64,000 nucleotides of DNA from the NCBI GenBank assembly GCA_031216445.1, contig CM062213.1, positions 2,195,001 through 2,259,000 of the forward strand. The letters are read 5' to 3'. A program made the translations under genes and the position numbers. Of this stretch, positions 23,288-35,520 are shown piece by piece. The notes below the pieces were generated by a model. That model searched no databases. It worked only from the letters and a program-made list of their open reading frames with translations, and was not told the DNA's origin. Position 1 is the stretch's first letter; each line of letters starts with the position of its first letter. The stretch is from Lateolabrax maculatus (taxonomy: Eukaryota > Chordata > Actinopteri > Acropomatiformes > Lateolabracidae).

Positions 23288-26200
23288 GTCAGGGGTTTAG
23301 TCTTTGCTGCTTGGCTCACAGTTCTAATACTCGCCCTCCTTCTCTTGAACAATAACTTGAAGCACGAACCTGCCTCCTGCCCAGGTCGGTCAGAATAAGT
23401 CCGCCCTCCCCCTGGATGCAGTCTGGCAGCTGCTTGCAGTTTCCATCATCCTGGGAAGAACCCAGGTTGGATATAAGCTGAGTCAGCTGTCCTTGGTTCA
23501 GCTACAAAACGAAGAAATTAAAAATTAACCAGGTGAACACACACAGTCAGGATGATTTTCCACGAATGAGTAAGTGAAAAGTTCCCCAGAATGTCCAGCA
23601 CTTCCTCTTGTCATTGGCTATAATAAACACATTGAATTTACATGATTAAATAACATAATATACTATACATAGATTAATCTTAAATTACAAGATATAGAGA
23701 TCTAGCCAGCATTCATAACTTCTAAAACCTGTTCACAGGAACTGGTTGTATTTAAGTCCATTTGGATTTTAGAATGTCAAGAAAAGTCACTGCAAATGTT
23801 TTCCAGGCCTAAAAAATAAAGTAAGCAATCCTGAAATGTCATAGGAATTAGTTTATCAACGATGTATCCAAATAACTTTGGTGATCCTCAGACTCTTCCT
23901 CCAGCGCCACCATGAGGTCGAAATTTGTGGTTCTGAGTGAAATGTCTCCACAACTAGATTGACTTCAAATGTGTTCCCCTCAGGATGAAGTGTAATAACT
24001 TTGGTTTATGACCAAATACCTTCAAAGCTCATGATATAATAAATATAAATAAAATATACAGCCAATAAAACTACACTGAATGTTTACTGCAGGAAAACAA
24101 AACACAAGAAAACTAATCTGACCTTAAAGATCTGACACAAGTTCTCCAAAGCTCTGTCCAGGAACTCGTGGGTCTTTTTCAAACACTCCCCGCTCTCCTC
24201 TGGCTCGGCCCCGGAGAAAGTGTTGTTGAGATCAGAAGAGCCCATCCCAAACCAGGACAGGAACGAGTTATTGGCCGCCACCTCACTGGAGTGATCCGAT
24301 ATCCTCTTGGCTGTCTGTCTGGCTTGTGCAATTATTTGGATAAACTTCATCACCTGCAAAATGGACATACAATTTTAGACTTTGAGCCACCACAACACAA
24401 CATCATTTTGGTATGATTTCCTACTGTATTATGAACCATTTTGTCCCTTGCAGAGGTTTGTGAGCAGAGCAGCACCTTCGGGGTGATAACACAAGACAGC
24501 TCCAGTTTAAATCCCACATGACGACGACACTCACCGCTCCTCTGAGCTCAGAACCAAACATCTGTTTGTACTGGCAGTCCTGGCCTTCAAACGCATAGAC
24601 GTGGCTCTTCACCCTGAACACCATGTCTGTCACCACCCGTTGCCGCGACGACAGGTAGCTGCCTCCTTGGCTGGGCGTCAGGTAGCCGCGAGGCTGGCGG
24701 TGGTGGAGGACGTGCTCTGGCTCCAGGAACAACTGCTCTCCTGGTGAGAGGTGTTTGGTTATCAAAGTGTCGGGCCGTGAAACTAAAGATTAGTTTCATT
24801 ACTGATTAATCTGCCCAAGATGTGATAGAGTACATGCTGTTGAGAGAGTCTTGTGGCTCACGCCTGTGTTGTAAAGTGATCCCATTTAATCCTTCTGTTC
24901 TTTACACAATTAGCAAAATTTTCATATGTTATAAAGAAATACTGTCACGAATTCAAATATCCTAATAAAATAGAGATAAAGTTGATTGGAACAACTGCCA
25001 TCTGTGACAGCACGTCTTCCCCTCCCGTCTGTGTTGTTTGCATTTCTGTTCTCACCTTTCTGGATCATCTCAGCGAGGTTTGGCTGAGCGAAGACTTTGG
25101 CCACTCTGAAGACCATCAGTGCATTTTTGGCATTAACCAGATCTGTCCTCACGGCTCTGTTCAAAAACACCTGGAAGAGCTTTGTGTACATGAGCAGGTT
25201 CTCCTGAACAAACAACTCCCTGTAAAAGAGCAAGTTAATGTCAGGACCAACAATGACAGCAGTCGATTCAACATTGCCACCTCAAATATAATCAATGGCA
25301 TCTCACCTACAGAAGACCTCAAACTACAGTATCGCCACAATAATCACAACATTCACCAACACAGGTAACTACACCAATTGATGGGTGTATTTTTAAATAT
25401 TTTCCTTTTTGTAGGAAAACGAGGACCTCTCTCTAGAAAAAGACTTGATGTTACATTTTGGATAATTCCAGAAAAGCTTTCAGACAAAAGAGAAAGATAT
25501 CAGACTCACCATTTGTCAGGTACTGTTCTGTTTTGGTCTGGCTGAGGATTGGTCTTCTCCCCTGTGTATCTCCACGGCTGGATGTAGCTGAGCCACGTCT
25601 CCAACACCTAAACACAGAGATGACACACTCTATTAACAATAAACTAAATGCTGAAACAATGTGAGTTTCTCCAGCTTTATAGCTGAAATAATCCATCTGT
25701 AGTTAGAAGGCTGCGTGTTGCGATATTTGAGAACACTTACACTTAAGGAAATTTAGTATGAAATGGTACATCAACTAAATGGCTAAACAGGAAAAAAGAG
25801 ACCTACCGCTCTGAAAGAGGCGTCTAGGGGCCAGTGACCGAAGCAATGCTGGAGGAACAGGTACAGTTTCTGTTGCACAAAACGCTGCACCACCACTCTG
25901 TAGGCAAGAGGAACATTTTGTTGCTGGTTAAGGGTGAGTTTCATCAACAAATAGAAATGTAAACACAGAATTAAATCAAAGCTGTTCATTCTGTGAATCG
26001 TATTTGCATATATCCATTTTCTACTATTGACAAAAGCAAGTTGGTTTAGTCAAAAAGTTTAACGATCTTACACATCACTATGTATTTTATATTGGCAGGA
26101 AATAGTCAACATCCAATGGTGAAGTAAAGTCAGAGGAAAAACGGTCAAGAGGGGAAAAAACTAATTTAAGGATAAATCCAACTCAAGAATTAAAAGATCC

Positions 26201-29200
26201 TCTTTAGGTGACGTCAACAGATGATAAAATGGTGTCGAGCATTAAAGCAGCCCTGCAGCTGTCTGACAGTAAGAGGTATGATGGAGCTGACCTCTTGAAC
26301 TCCTCCAGCGGACTGGTGTGAGTGTGCGAGTGGGCTGAGGGGGAGGAGGACAGCTGCTCGGGCTTCAGGCTGTTGGAGAAGGCGTGGAGGTGTTTCACCA
26401 GGAGACGCACCACCAGCACGTGCTCCTCTGTCGGGGTGAAGGGTTCCTGAAGAGACAACCGGTCACAAAGTGCTACACAAAGGTACGACACCCAATCAGC
26501 TCCCAGTTTCAAAAGCAGCCAATCATAAGGCATCCCAGTCCAAAGCAGCCAAACAATTACCAAAGGCTCAGAGCGTTTTTCTGTTTTATAGAGTACAGAG
26601 GTCTCACGCCTTTCCAATATTACAGAGAGTCTGGACCCGTTAGTCAGCCCCGGGTCAGTTTCATGCTCTGGGGAATTCACACTGCTGTTCTGTCTTTAAT
26701 GTAAGCAGCATTGAGAAAATGCTTCTGTCTGCTGAGTGCACAGGTGATTCTGACTTTTTGATTTTTTTATGCTGACGGTCATTTCATTCACACATTCTTA
26801 CCGTGTTAAATCTAATATGCAGTTTGTTTGTTCTCTATTTAATAAAAGACAAAACTTCAGTTGGCTACATTTCCACATCAGGACAACTTGGCAGGGACAC
26901 TCATCTCTGTCATCCTGACCAAAAACTTCCTTTGAATTTATCCCAATAATAATTCGTATTTTTTCCCCTCATCCTAAGTTGAGGTTGTAAATTGTTTAAC
27001 ACTACGACAGAAAATTTAAATTATCACCTAATCATTTTACTTAAAATGTATGTATCAAACTACATTTTAATAAATTACAAACAAAATGAAAGGTGGGACC
27101 TCAGTGCTCCATTAAATGCTTACAGTAAAGCTGCTTTATTAAAATGATGCAGGTTTCATCTTCTGGATAATGAACACAAACATTACTTCTGCAAAAAATG
27201 TTCCACATGACTAAAGGAATTTAAGAATTTAAGAATATATTTAATACTAATTAAAATATTTCATGACTGGCATGTAAAATAAAGATTGTTTAAAATGTAG
27301 TAGTATCTTTTGCTTTGCATAGAGCAATAGTGTCAATAGAAAAGAAACATTTATCAACCACATACACACGTAAAAGCAACAAAGCACACCAGACTTAGTG
27401 TAAAAAGCATGCCTTTAAAAAAACACAACCAGCAAAAGAAGGCCACACCCAAACCGATTCGATTTCAAAGCTTCATTCCAGGATTACTTTTCCTGTCAAG
27501 GATACTTCTCTGTAGAAATTCACAATTTACAGTCAGACTGGAGATACAGGAAATACAACAGCAAGATTTTGGGCAACCATGAAGGCAAAAGAATTTTCTT
27601 CATAACATAATTTCTGGTTCATCAAATTGTGAGTAAGGACCAAACACTGCTGCCTGTGTATATATGAAAAAAAGCTTTTTTCAACAGCAGCCAAGTCATT
27701 AAACCTGGCTAAATTTAAAAGTCAAGCTCATTTAAAAAGGGAAACTAATCCCTGACCGAAGGGTAAAAGGAAAGGCCAATATGAATATGAAAACAGTTCA
27801 CAGTTGACCAATCACTTCCACCTTTTTACCAGCCAACCAGTTTTTTTATTTTTTAGAAAAGCTAGAACCATTCACATAATGGATACTGTGTGTGAAAGCA
27901 GGATAAAGACTGCAAACTAATCAGCAGAAGCTAAAACCTGCCAGCGTCCGGTCCGTGACTGGAGGGACAATGTCTCACCGTGTTTGTCAATATGAGAGAA
28001 GTACCCTTGACTGTGACGTTAACTGACTGAGGTTTACCTCCAGGAGGCCCCAGAGGGGCGGGGGTGAATGAAAAGGTAAAAGTACTTGGTAGGTGTGGAG
28101 GGTCCCAGAGCCTGGTGGGGCGTAGGGTTGGCACGGCATGCTGGACATACTGAGGCGGTACTGCAGCAGCGCCAGCTGTTCACCCGTAACCACCAGGAGG
28201 GAGAGGAAGATGGGGAAAAGGAAAGACAATGACAAAAGGTGGAGGAGGAACAACAGCGAAGAGAGAGGAAGGGGGGAAGTGACAAAAAGGGAGGGTGAGG
28301 AAGAGGAGCAAGGAAAAGAAAAGGTGGCAGGAGGAAGGTTTACATGAGAAATAGGAGGCAGCGAAAAAGGAGAGTGCAACCAGACAGAAACAATTGGCCA
28401 AAAACATTCAGGAGGAAAGGAGCAGAAAACAGGAGAGGAGACAAACAAAAATAAAACAGTGACTGTAGGAACACAATGCTCTTATTGCTGGGAAACGATG
28501 CAGAGGCCTTTCTACACTCCAGACTCGGGGGACCACATGGTTGTAGGGATGGGAATCATTTCACACAAGAAAAATCACCACTGCTACAAAATGTAAATTA
28601 ATGGAAATATTTTTGTCCATTAACAAATTAATAATAGTCCTTGCACTGAGTTGTAATGTACACATGTCCCTCTGAAGCAGTGGGAGGTCTGCAGTAATGA
28701 ACGCAGAGCTCTCGCGGATAAAGGCCTCACTTCCAGTGCGCTGGTAATATCAACTAGAATAAGAGTGACTGGACGAGCACATCTACGTTTCAAGATAAAA
28801 AACACAATAAAGAGTGTGACTGTTTACAATACTATATATACACACACAGAAGAATATATTCCTATATATATCAGCTTTAATCATTCCCATCCCTAATGTT
28901 TAACATTATTAACAGAGTGAAATCAAATGGAAGATTCTGTTTGGCATCAGTAAAACAATCAAAATAATAATAATATTAATAATAGAGGCACAACATACAG
29001 GAAGATTTGTGCTTTGTGGTCTGGTAACTTAATGCATATTAAACAAATTACATGTTATACTCATTCACTCTCTTAATAATAAAAATAATAATTAATATCT
29101 AAAGACATCCACTGGTGAGAATGTCTCATTTCTTTAGTTTACTACAATTAACTTGGCTAAAATCTTGCAGTTTGAATCCACTTTTAACAGGATGGACACA

Positions 29201-32200
29201 GAACACAACACAATAACTCGACACAGTGGTTAATATATATTAAAGAGTATTTAGTATAGTGGAAGTACACTTGACACAAACTGCAATGTTTATGAAGCAG
29301 GTCAGCTGTTACAGAAGCAGTTGAAGGGGCTACTTCACTGTTTCCTCTGCAGCCTTATGGAGCAGTGATGGTAATTACTTTTGATACCTCAGCAACATAA
29401 ATCTTAATTAAAGCTGCACATTGGTCAACTGACAGAAAATGAATCAGCAACTATTTTAATAACTGATTAACAGTCAATTTCAAGCAGAAAATTATCAAAA
29501 TAATGTTTAGTTGCAGCCCTATTAACTAAACAACATGCACTCCATTACTGTAGATTTTGAAGTAACCACTGACTGCTGCATAAATACTGAGGAAACAGTG
29601 TTTGGGGATAAGCAAGTGGGTTGCATCTGAACATCACACAAATCATGCAATCAATATAGCTGAGGGCCAAAGTGTTTCTACGTATAGAGACTTATCCTAT
29701 ATGTTATATGCAGCACGTAAAAGGAACAAACACCAGCATAAAGTCTCACTGCGGTTGCTTTTGATGGGCAATTTCAGCCTTTATTAGATGCTTCAAAATG
29801 CTGATATTTTAGTGGAGCACTTTCAACTTCAAGTCCAAACTATGGATGTTTTTTTAGTTTCTAGTACAAATCACAAATCAATCACCATGTAACCAAAGGT
29901 TACTTCCTATAATCACCATTTGCCCTGACGAGATACTTGATCAACTTCTCCCATAGTGAATCTTTACTGTGTCACAGAGCATTTTGAACAATAATGTCAA
30001 TAATTTACAGTCTGTGTGTTTGATTGGTTTTCACTGAAGCTGTGTTATTCTGTGGTTTCAAAACTGAGAATATTTAAAGAGGAAGTACAGTATATCTTAT
30101 CCTTACATATTTCTGATAAATGAGACTTTGCACTCGCCACATCTGTTGTAGAGATTTGTGGAACGCAGGTTTATTACATGAATCATTTCAAACTCTTTTC
30201 TCTCAGTCTGACTGAAAGTAAACACAGAAAGTAGCTGCCCGGAACGGCCACTATGGCTAACTGCATAACTACATCAGGGGCAATTTGCCGGCTGACTTAA
30301 TCACCCTGCGGATTCACCTGCACACGCCAGTTTGTTTATATGTGTGAGGCTGATTTTCTCTGCAGTTTACGGTCTTCTAAGGAAACTCAAAAAGCTGAGT
30401 GTGATGGCAGATTACCTTGGAGGTCAGAGTGCTGCATTATCCACAAGAAACGCCAGCAGACCTGATATGATACAGTATGGACATTTGTCCAACATTTGAA
30501 AAGTTAATTTCTGTTGGGGAACCTGGGATAAAAAAAAATACCCTCTACAGGCTGAAGTGTGGAGCATCTCTGCTGAGAGATCCTTGACATGAAAATCATT
30601 GAAGCCCTGTGCACTGAAGGGGATCCAACTTGCTGTGCACCCTCTACAGAGTCAACAGAAACCTCCACCGTGTTGTAGCTTTATGTTGGTGTTCCACCAG
30701 CAACCGACACAGAACATACCGACAAAACAAACACCGGGTGACGTGGACATGCAGCATGAGAAAGTCAGGAAAGGAAGCAAAAGCACTACTACCGGGAACA
30801 CATGCCAGATTCCTTAATCAAGTAGCTTTACTCTGCAGCTACTTTGTTGCTATAAATTCTACAAGGCATATTTCAAATATAACCCAGAAAATGTGACGCT
30901 TCTCAAGCGGGGAACAGGGATGCCTGCTGTGCATTCACACTGCATCTACTCAAGAAGCTTTTAACTTCAGTCAGCTTATTCATGTCTCTTTGTTTGTCAG
31001 TGCAAAATAACTAACTGCAGCTTAAGTTTTCAGAAAATCTGAGAAATCATGTGCTATTGTACATTATGCTGCTTATCTTCATCACTTGCTGTAAGTAGAA
31101 ATGTGGCTGCTTGCAGTGTGAACACAGAGTTATGGATAAAGTTGTCTTCTAATAGTGATAAACAACGTTTTGGTCAGCAGCAACAACTGGTCAGCCAGTC
31201 AACAGCCAGCCGTGCGATGCTGCAGTGCAGGTGAGAGGAGGGTGGAGGGGGAGGTGGGGGAATATTTCTCTTACCTTCACCTGAGGAGACTGCAGCTTCT
31301 GGTACATCTCCAAGGAGTAGTGATGGAGCCAGATCTCCACAAACATCTAAGGACACACACACACAATTAGCCTTAATTTCCTACAGTTCAAACTGTAGAA
31401 CCAGCATCTGTTAAGACACTCAATGTATTTCTATTACACTCAATTTATATTGTTTTGAGGGTTTTCTTTATTTTTCTGAACATCAAAATATTTCTTGAAT
31501 CTTTCTCTTTAAGAACATTTTGTAGCTCGCAGACACAAAACCCAAGTAACTGCATTAATAAATCCTTTTATTTCACTTAAAGATGTTAACCTTCTGGATG
31601 TGTGAAGCACAGCGACCAACAGCTCGATTTGTGTCTTACCTGGAGCAGTGTTTCGGACCTCCAGATTTCCTGGGCTGCGGGGTCTGCGTTAACTGAGGGC
31701 TGATGGAATATGTGATGTTTCAGGAGACTGGGGCTGTGGACGCCATAACCAGCAAAAGAAACACTGGAGGATCTGCGAATTTAAGGTAGAAGGAATGGAG
31801 TGGGATTTTATTCATCAATAGGTTTGTTTAAATTTGTACATGAAAATAACATTCTAATATTCACATCTTCTTGCTAAAATCTTCAGACAGATATGACTAA
31901 TGGCTTTTTTCAACCTTTCTTGCTATAAATACCTTGGTGACGGTGCAGTGACAGAACCTCGGGAGTCAGAGAAAGGCGAAGGGGGTACGTTTCCTTCACT
32001 GGGGAGGAAGTATTTGAGGTAAGTGTCCACTAGCACAAAGTAGGCACTGTCAGTGGAGCTGCCATGGTAGCCTTGAGGGTAGACCTGAAAACATAATGAG
32101 AAATAACAGATGAGTACTCCTTAACAATGTTCTGTATAAAGTAACCTGTAGAATTCATAGCAAAAAAATAGCAAAAAAATTAAATAAAACCTCCATGAAT

Positions 32201-35200
32201 CCATAGTTGTGTCTTCAACAGACCACAAACTGGTACAAGCTTTAGTAGAAAGTAACTCTCACAATTTTCAAGATGCACTTTACTAAGAGTCGCTTATACT
32301 TTGACACACTCACCTTTGGCGTGATGAGACAGTAGGCAAAATTGAACATGAAATATTCAAATGGATCTGCAGAAGATTAAGGAATAAAACAGCTGCACAG
32401 TGATATAAAGTCTTTTCCCTCCCCTGTATTGTATGAACCCTCCTGTTGTCCTCGTTGTTTGACAGTGACGAGTTTGTTAGAAAGACTAGTGTTCTCTCCA
32501 TGGGGACAGCTCGCAGCTTTTCTTTGTCATATATGATAGTAAACTGAATACTTTTGGTGTTTGATGTCTTGGTCAGACAAAACAAGGCATTTTAAAACAT
32601 CACCTTGAAGTGTAGGTTGTGATTGACAGTAATTTCACTACTTTGACATTTCACAGACTAAATGTTTAATCAAAAATGATTGATGAAACGGTCATTAGTC
32701 ACAGCTCTACAACTAATCAATGTAATTTGTTGGCATAAGTTTGGAAAAGATTTAAGTGTCTGTTGGATATACAGTTTACTGAGATGAACAGACACAGTGA
32801 ACAACAGTTATTATTACGTCCTCTAAGGACATTGTGTTTTTGGTGCCATTTGTTTGTCTGTTTGTCAGCACGATTACAGAAAATCTACTGGCCCAAATTT
32901 CATAATACTGTGTGGAAGGGTGTAGCATGGGACTCTTTGGAGCGGATCTGACTCACGAATAAGATATAATATTGACCAAATTGTAACCCCAGTGTCTATG
33001 GCAAAGTGAACGGTGTGGTACGACTATAAATACAATATAACAGCCACCTCAAACAGGTTGCAAGAACGGACTGTTAGCCTTAGTGAAGGTCTGTGCTCTC
33101 CGAGTGTCCTTCTAGTTTTTACTCTGCACATGGTTTTGTTTTCTAAATAAGGCCTGAATCATCAAAGACAATCCCTCAATAGTACTATAAAAAAAACCCA
33201 AACAGATAAGTGTTTGTGTTGCAAAGGATACTGAGAGCAAGGTTCAGAGTCAGCAGACCAGACAGGGGGAACTGCAGCTTGTTGTGGAAGAGCGGACAGT
33301 CTGGGAGAACTCCCTCCTGGATGCAGGCCTTCACAGGACCCTTAAAGACAAACCAAGGATGAGAATTAGTTTTAATTAGATGCTGACAGGGGGCTCTGGG
33401 AAGAACACACACACACACAAAGCATGAACTAATGTCTAGTGGAACCAGTGGAGGTACAAAATATTGCAAAGTGCAGCTAAGAGACAAATGTTCTTACCGG
33501 GAGATAATTGACAGGAATTTCATATTTATACTCTTCTGCTTGAAGTTTATACACCAGTTTCATCATTGGTCCACTGAAAACAAAATCAGATAAGAAAAAG
33601 AGACATGTTTGATTTGATTCTTTAAACAAACAATGAGTGAATTCCATTTACCTGTGACCATACAGAAAGGAAACAGTAACTACCTGGGGTTTAGAAACTC
33701 CATAACAATGTTGTACTCATTGTTGCGTGAATGCAGAAGTCGCAGGTTCCAGCCAGCGATGATGCCGTCCAGACTGCCAAACACACTCTCCACCAGCCAG
33801 GGGAAAATCAAGTGCAGCTCCTAAAGGAAAACACACACACACACACACACACAAACTGTAATCATAAACTGGAAACTGATTTTGACTGCTGACTGTGGCA
33901 GACGCTCAGTTCTAATGACCAGCGGTGAAAACAGTGTTTACTGTGGTTGTACTACAATATAACACAGAGTTGCACTGAAACAACATGCATACTTAGTGTT
34001 GGAGGAAGAAGAATGCAAATAGTATATACATTATGCATTGAGTTAGTCAACGCACCACTATGTCTATATCTGCTAACTCTGGTCAATGGAGGCAGCAGTG
34101 GACTTTTATTGAACATTATGGATTACAATGTAAACCACACAGACTGTAATACTGCTGCTTCACTCATCCTTTGATGCACCAGCAGCTGCTCTCACACAGA
34201 ACTTCACCTGTCCAACGTAACACCCTCACATGCCAAGAGAAACAATAAGTTATCATATACTGTGTTATTTTGGAACACTACTGTCTGTAACACATGACAC
34301 AAGTCCATAAAGAGTTATTTGCGACTCCAGTTTCACCATGAATGTCTCTAATACATAGACTAAATGCAACCTTTTATCCTTATCTTGGATTCTGTGCATC
34401 TCTTTCTGTAAGAAAGGGACAGATTACAGTAGAAGGTACAACTTTCTTTTAAGAGAAAGTGAAGATATTCAAAGTGAAATCAGAAGTCACAGTACTAGCA
34501 GCTGCCTCCTACAAGCATGACACATGAAAGGTTAGGTCAGCCCTGCCAGCTGTATCCAGTCAAACAGCTGACTGAGTCTCCACTGCTGTGTCATCTTCAA
34601 CTCCAACAGCATTCTTTTACAAATATTTCAGGCCAATACGCTTGTTCAACACAATGTGGAGACTAACGAGGATGCCACATCCCCGTGTAGTGTTCAGAAT
34701 ACAACTGCTGCACAGTACATGAGATGCGATTATGTGAAAATGCACCAAAAAGTGCACTAATCATGGCTTGAATACACTTTTGAATAGCAAGAGTTGTAAC
34801 CATTTACGATGTGTCAAAATGTCTCTCTTCACCTTACAGCCTCACTGTGATTAGTCATCTCAGCAGATACAAAGCTACACAAAGTTTACCGTCGTTAAAT
34901 CAGGGGGCAAAGACAAGGGCACACGGTGGTGTGAGAGTTCACCTTTGCAGGATAGTCATCAATGATCTTCACCAGATCTTGGCATCGCTGAAGGAGAGGT
35001 TTGGTGGTGGAATCAGCTTTAAGGTTGGCCTGGAAGAAAACAAGAACAAACAATGGTTAAATACTAAACCAGCCAAAGGTATTAGGCTGTATAACAGTGT
35101 AATAATCACCAGGGGTCAGATGAAGAGTTACAGCCTCCAGCGGTTATTATTCATGTTAGAAAATGTAACCAACCACGTTGAGAGACTCACCAGCAGGAAG

Positions 35201-35229
35201 CTGGGCTGTTGTAATGTTGGAGCAGCCAT
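22317..35229 (-). CDS. smpd4: sphingomyelin phosphodiesterase 4 (neutral sphingomyelinase 3), complete, 19 coding exons
   Basis: A tail-anchored protein of the ER and nuclear envelope, linked to sphingomyelin hydrolysis and nuclear-pore association. Exons: 35229-35191, 35029-34943, 33820-33684, 33573-33498, 33340-33232, 32366-32314, 32084-31933, 31772-31640, 31346-31275, 28175-28086, 26446-26292, 25897-25807, 25607-25510, 25219-25056, 24740-24535, 24353-24123, 23501-23370, 23189-23061, 22637-22317. They total 2475 nt, 824 residues, with all phases continuous, close to the human length. Diagnostic segments include MAAPTLQQPSFLL at the start, FPWLVESVFGSLDG, EEHVLVVRLLVKHLHAF, FVQQKLYLFLQHCFGHWPLD and GDPELQPIRSYE. 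The protein ends in two hydrophobic segments at about 778-794 and 797-817. It lacks the DNase-I-type catalytic fold of SMPD2/3, as the whole family does. The start codon is the first ATG of a short exon just below the promoter. Confidence 0.96.
22768..22815 (-). repeat. fragment of the 'gactgagaccataaa' repeat
   Basis: 'cttgaaactagcaactgaga' followed by 'ccataaattaattaggaaaa' matches, in opposite orientation, the block at about 54265-54310. Confidence 0.5.
23216..23285. repeat. (CA)35 microsatellite upstream of an smpd4 acceptor
   Basis: A UG repeat in the transcript, ending about 27 nt before the acceptor of exon 23189-23061. It is the longest pure dinucleotide run in the window. Confidence 0.95.
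23870..24010. repeat. possible interspersed repeat fragment
   Basis: 'ataactttggtgatcctcag', 'gcgccaccatgaggtcgaaa' and 'gatgaagtgtaataactttg' are phrases seen in the same repeat family as 11655-11905. Ends are not clear. Confidence 0.45.
28086..28175 (-). CDS. smpd4: smpd4 30-residue cassette exon
   Basis: Ninety nt, phase 0 on both sides, encoding LALLQYRLSMSSMPC...LHTYQ. As I recall it, mammalian SMPD4 has a related facultative segment at the same place (between MYQK...K and the EEHVLVVRLL block). The acceptor has a poor polypyrimidine tract and the donor is the weak GTACTT, so skipping is likely. Skipping preserves the frame and gives 794 residues. A strongly pyrimidine-rich minus-strand tract lies just upstream, at about 28185-28330. 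Confidence 0.85.
28176..31274. other. large smpd4 intron, no coding signal
   Basis: An AT-rich intron of 3.1 kb. It holds a purine-rich tract (about 28185-28330), a reverse-oriented interspersed repeat (29411-29519) and short TA/CA runs near 28835-28875. The adjacent intron 26447-28085 is likewise empty. Open frames here show no family resemblance. Confidence 0.7.
29411..29519 (-). repeat. reverse copy of the 'gctgcaactaaacatt' repeat
   Basis: Ends 'aataatgtttagttgcagcc', the reverse complement of the characteristic start of the family at 4346-4655. Confidence 0.6.
31352..31365. repeat. short (CA)7 at an smpd4 acceptor
   Basis: In the transcript a UG run ends 5-6 nt before the acceptor of exon 31346-31275. 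Confidence 0.85.
33831..33853. repeat. (CA)11 microsatellite at an smpd4 acceptor
   Basis: A UG repeat in the transcript, about 10 nt upstream of the acceptor of exon 33820-33684. Confidence 0.92.
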
Positions 35230-35520
35230 GTAGGAGCCGTGTTTGTTTCCTCCGCTCGGATGCGACCTGCAGCCGGAAAACACGCACACAACTTTTTAAT
35301 CCAGAGTTGTTTATAGCTGCCGACACAAACAAGCATTGCATTACGGAAGCTGCTGAAGCAAACTGAGGCTGTGGAAACGGGAGGACGACATGTTGCTGTT
35401 AATCCGACACAAACGTCTCCTGCTGACCGGAAGTCAGTCAGCCAATGAGCCGCGCACGCTCACTTAGCTCACAAAGCTAACGCGGAGAGCCAAACTGACA
35501 GCAACAGCCCGGAAGTGGCT
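35230..35520 (-). promoter_or_regulatory. smpd4: smpd4 promoter and 5' UTR
   Basis: Moderately CpG-rich sequence immediately above the start codon. It carries a CCAAT box (gccaatgagc, 35441-35450) and two ETS-type core sites (accggaagt at 35426-35434 and cccggaagtg at 35508-35517). This combination is common in TATA-less housekeeping promoters. The exact transcription start cannot be placed; it is probably near 35380-35440. No divergent gene is seen on the plus strand. Confidence 0.65.
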
